NCBI RefSeq assembly: GCF_021654135.1 | Contig: NZ_JAKGSD010000020.1 | Span: 9,171-68,673, forward strand | Direction of reading: 5' to 3' | Origin: Amycolatopsis tucumanensis | Lineage (GTDB): Bacteria > Actinomycetota > Actinomycetes > Mycobacteriales > Pseudonocardiaceae | Length of the DNA: 59,503 bases | Shown here: positions 57,209 to 59,503 of the stretch, in pieces | Position numbering within the stretch: position 1 is the stretch's first letter | Layout: each line of letters begins with the position of its first letter | The notes under the pieces: model-generated | What the model saw: only the letters and a program-made list of their open reading frames with translations | What the model was told of the DNA's origin: nothing | The model's database searches: none | Translations under genes and position numbers: made by a program

Positions 57209-58468
57209 ATGGGTAGGAACGCGGCCCTGCCGGCCGGATACGAGCGGTTCCGGGTGAGCGCGGGGCACACGCCGGACGACACGGGCTGCGGGCTGCTGCA
57301 CGTCGACATGGACGCGTTCTTCGCGGCCGTGGAGCTGCGCACGCGGCCGGAGCTGGTGGACAAGCCGGTGATCGTGGCGGGCGCCGGCCCGCGGTCGGTG
57401 GTGACGTCGGCGAACTACCCGGCGCGCGAGTACGGCGTGCGGGCGGCCATGCCGGTCGCGGTGGCGCGCCGGCTGTGCCCGCACGGGGTGTTCCTGCCGC
57501 CCACGCACGGGCTCTACGGCGAGGTGTCCAAGGGCGTGATGGCGATCTTCCGCGAGCTGACGCCGCTCGTGGAGCCGCTGAGCCTGGACGAGGCGTTCCT
57601 GGACGTCAGCGGCGCACTGCGGCGGCTGGGGGAGACGCCGGCGGGCATCGCCGCGCTGATCCGCCGCCGCGTCCGGGCCGAGCACGGCATCACCTGCTCG
57701 GTCGGGGTCGCGTCGGTGAAGTTCGTGGCGAAACTGGCCTCGGGCATGGCGAAGCCGGACGGCGTGGTGGTGGTGCCGGCCGGGCAGACCCTGTCGTTCC
57801 TGCACCCGCTGCCGATCTCCGCGCTGTGGGGCGTGGGGAAGAAGACCGAGGAGAACCTGCGGCGCCTCGGGCTGGCCACGATCGCCGACATCGCGGCGGC
57901 GCCTCTGCCGCGGCTGCGCAAGGCGGTCGGCAACGCCGCGGCCGAGCACCTGCACGCGCTGGCGCACGGGCGCGACGAGCGCGGCGTGGTGGTCGACTCG
58001 CCGGAGAAGTCGCTGGGCGCCGAGCACACCTTCGACACCGACCAGCGCGACCCGCGGGTGCTGGAGCGCGAGCTGCTGCGGCTGTCCGAGCGCGTCGCGG
58101 AGAGCCTGCGGCGGCGCGGGCTGCGCGGCCGCACCGTGTCGATCAAGGTGCGGTTCGCCGACTTCCGCACGATCACGCGGGCGCGGACTCTGCCCGCGGC
58201 CACCGACGTGGCGCGGGTGATCCACTCGACGGCCGTGGGGCTGCTGGGGGAAGCGGTCGCCGGGGCCGATGTCCGCCTGCTCGGGGTGCGGGTGGAGGGG
58301 CTGACCGGCGAGGCCGAGCCGGAGCAGCTGACCTTCGACCAGCCCGCGCCGCGGTGGCGGGACGCGGAGGTGGCGGCGGACGTGGCGCGGTCGAAGTTCG
58401 GCTCTGCCGCTGTGCGTCCGGCGTCACTGCTCGTGCCCGACCCCGACCCACCTCGGGGGGAACCCTGA
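57209..58468 (+). CDS. dinB: DNA polymerase IV (Y family)
   Basis: Translesion DNA polymerase, 419 residues. LLHVDMDAFFAAVELR (first Asp), SLDEAFLDVSG (catalytic Asp/Glu) and SVGVASVKFVAKLASGMAKPDG are the Y-family palm motifs. A little-finger domain follows to about 340, and EPEQLTFDQP near the end resembles a beta-clamp-binding peptide (QLxF). ATG 57209 is preceded by TAGGCT (57195-57200) at 8 nt. In relatives dinB sits just before DUF3040-mraZ, as here. Confidence 0.95.
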   Translation: MGRNAALPAGYERFRVSAGHTPDDTGCGLLHVDMDAFFAAVELRTRPELVDKPVIVAGAGPRSVVTSANYPAREYGVRAAMPVAVARRLCPHGVFLPPTHGLYGEVSKGVMAIFRELTPLVEPLSLDEAFLDVSGALRRLGETPAGIAALIRRRVRAEHGITCSVGVASVKFVAKLASGMAKPDGVVVVPAGQTLSFLHPLPISALWGVGKKTEENLRRLGLATIADIAAAPLPRLRKAVGNAAAEHLHALAHGRDERGVVVDSPEKSLGAEHTFDTDQRDPRVLERELLRLSERVAESLRRRGLRGRTVSIKVRFADFRTITRARTLPAATDVARVIHSTAVGLLGEAVAGADVRLLGVRVEGLTGEAEPEQLTFDQPAPRWRDAEVAADVARSKFGSAAVRPASLLVPDPDPPRGEP

Positions 58469-58692
58469 GCCGTGTGAAACGTTGAGCAGAGGGACGACGA
58501 CAGCCCAGCAAGACCACCAGCGCCCAGGCCGGCGGGGAGATTTGAGCCAAACGGGGCACAGGTTGGAGCGGGATCGGGTAGTCCTGATCGCGAAGGACTC
58601 GTATCCTGGAGAGTGACACCACTAGGGGTGTCTGTTGGGTCCAGGACGTTGCGCGGCCCGGCGCCCGCGACAGCTGTGCCGGAGGAGGAAAG
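58469..58692. other. Gap before the DUF3040 gene
   Basis: 224 bp without a gene. A TATCCT hexamer near 58602 is a possible -10. The GGAGGAGGAAAG ribosome site immediately precedes ATG 58693. Nothing else is evident. Confidence 0.4.
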
Positions 58693-59076
58693 ATGCCACT
58701 CTCCGAGCATGAGCAGCGGCTGCTCGACCAGATCGAGCGCGAGCTCTATGCCGAGGACCCCAAGTTCGCGTCTACGGTGCGCGGTGCCCGGTTCCGCCGG
58801 CCCGCCCGCCGCCGCCGAATCCAGGGGATCGCGCTGTTCGTCGTCGGGGTCGCTCTGCTCGTACTGGGTGTGATGGTGCGGGCTCTGTGGGTCGCCGACG
58901 TGCCGTTGATGAGCGTGTTCGGTTTCGTCGTGATGTTCGCGGGCGTTCTGCTCGCGGTCATGTCCGGACGTGGTGGGGGCGACGGCAAACAGGGCGGCGC
59001 CAAGGCCGCCAAGGCCAAGAGCTCCTTCACGCAGCGGATGGAAGAGCGGTTCCGCCAGCGCTTCGAAGAGCAGTAG
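58693..59076 (+). CDS. DUF3040 membrane protein
   Basis: A 127-residue protein of the actinobacterial DUF3040 family: N-terminal MPLSEHEQRLLDQIERELYAEDPKFAS, a basic patch (RPARRRRIQG), two membrane helices (about 46-90) and a charged, helical C-terminal tail. In related genomes it directly precedes mraZ at the head of the dcw cell-division cluster, so a role in envelope or division is suspected but unproven. ATG 58693 has GGAGGAGGAAAG. A strong terminator follows. Confidence 0.85.
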   Translation: MPLSEHEQRLLDQIERELYAEDPKFASTVRGARFRRPARRRRIQGIALFVVGVALLVLGVMVRALWVADVPLMSVFGFVVMFAGVLLAVMSGRGGGDGKQGGAKAAKAKSSFTQRMEERFRQRFEEQ

Positions 59077-59088
59077 TTCTTCTCCGCG

Positions 59089-59120
59089 AGGTGCCTACGC
59101 CCGTCCGGGCGTAGGCACCT
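59089..59120 (+). terminator. Terminator after the DUF3040 gene
   Basis: AGGTGCCTACGCCCG (59089-59103) pairs with CGGGCGTAGGCACCT (59106-59120) as a near-perfect stem with a tiny loop. There is no U-tract. Confidence 0.8.
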
Positions 59121-59503
59121 TCGCATGGTCGCCCTCGGCGGAGCAGAGGTGGCTCCGGGCGCGTCGAGGCCGGCCCCAGCGGCGTGGCAGCGCCGAAGCG
59201 CGCCCGCTCAGGACTTCGCGCCGGTGCTGGTCCGAACAGTGACCCTTTCAGGCCCCGCTCAGGTTCCCTTGCGGGTGCTGGCCCGGACCGTGAGCCGCCA
59301 AGCCCCGTTCTCCGGCGCGTCGGCGCCGAGGTGGCTCTGAGCGCTGGCGGGTCTTCCGGGGCGTGGCGGGAGCAGCGCTCAAGACTTCGTGTGGGTGGTG
59401 GCCCGGGCCGTGAGCCTTCAGGGCCCGTTCTCCGGCGCGTCGGCGTCGAGGTGGCTCTGAGCGCTGGCGGGTCTTCCGGGGCGTGGCGGGAGCAGCGCTC
59501 AAG
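59121..59503. repeat. 120-bp tandem repeat at the window end
   Basis: 59281-59383 and 59401-59503 are near-identical (period 120 bp), differing at fewer than ten positions and identical over the last 43 bp. A shorter sub-element of about 50 bp (GACTTCGxG ... GTGAGCC ... GCCCCG) occurs three times, from about 59211, 59263 and 59383. Frames are open but only repetitive. mraZ is expected beyond the window edge. Confidence 0.85.

Overview
The window is a very GC-rich chromosomal segment of an actinomycete. Third codon positions are almost always G or C, and many genes start with GTG. The gene set and order (truB, ribF, rpsO, pnp, M16 peptidase, dapB, thyX, dapA, RNase J, ftsK, pgsA, clgR, pspA) match the Mycobacterium tuberculosis Rv2793c-Rv2744c neighbourhood, but with many extra genes inserted. 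The content and the intergenic minisatellites suggest a Pseudonocardiaceae-like organism such as Amycolatopsis; the genus is an inference. I see no rRNA, tRNA, CRISPR array, insertion sequence, prophage or biosynthetic gene cluster.

Layout. 0-11.9 kb is a conserved core: MATE exporter, MFS transporter, truB, ribF, an XRE-type regulator, a 2',3'-cyclic phosphodiesterase, rpsO-pnp with a structured intergenic RNA, then M16 peptidase-dapB-TPR protein with overlapping stops and starts. 11.9-24.8 kb is accessory: several regulator/target pairs facing each other (TetR/CPBP protease, HxlR/DoxX, MarR/cupin), cell-envelope genes (VTT, GtrA, GT87 mannosyltransferase), an AlkX-type DNA glycosylase, and a DUF4097/HicB-like pair next to thyX and an ACT protein. 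25-32.3 kb holds an Nramp transporter, a Ser/Thr kinase, dapA-rnj and a VWA lipid- or membrane-anchored protein. 32.4-40.8 kb is accessory metabolism: oxidoreductase, cupin, GlxA-type AraC regulator, EamA exporter, WrbA, an MHS transporter-LLM monooxygenase operon, and an acyltransferase-chorismate mutase operon. 40.9-49.6 kb runs ftsK, phospholipase A2, N-acetyltransferase, rimO-pgsA-cinA-clgR, pspA-pspM: the envelope-stress (Psp) module. 50.4-59 kb has a degenerate amidase/allophanate-hydrolase-like protein, pyrD, GNAT, a pair of related unknown proteins, a ParA-nei operon, a methyltransferase, dinB and the DUF3040 gene that in relatives precedes mraZ and the dcw cell-division cluster.

How the parts work together. 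Lysine/diaminopimelate synthesis (dapA, dapB), RNA decay (pnp, rnj, cyclic phosphodiesterase), flavin and tRNA modification (ribF, truB), DNA repair (alkX, nei, dinB), and chromosome and envelope maintenance (ftsK, pgsA, clgR, pspA, pspM) dominate. The most informative regulatory signals are two matching ECF-type promoters (GGAAC-N16-CGTT) in front of clgR and pspA with a ClgR box over the first; a 16-bp palindrome plus two more half-sites over a promoter for the HicB-like gene; palindromic operators in the TetR/CPBP and MarR/cupin gaps; and a 12-codon micro-ORF with an almost complete anti-16S Shine-Dalgarno sequence at 53.4 kb. About twenty genes have a TANNNT-like -10 hexamer ending 5-8 nt before the start codon, as expected for leaderless mRNAs.

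Four intergenic tracts (1-240, 39.1-39.7, 49.6-50.3 and 59.1-59.5 kb) are minisatellite-like tandem repeats without convincing genes.
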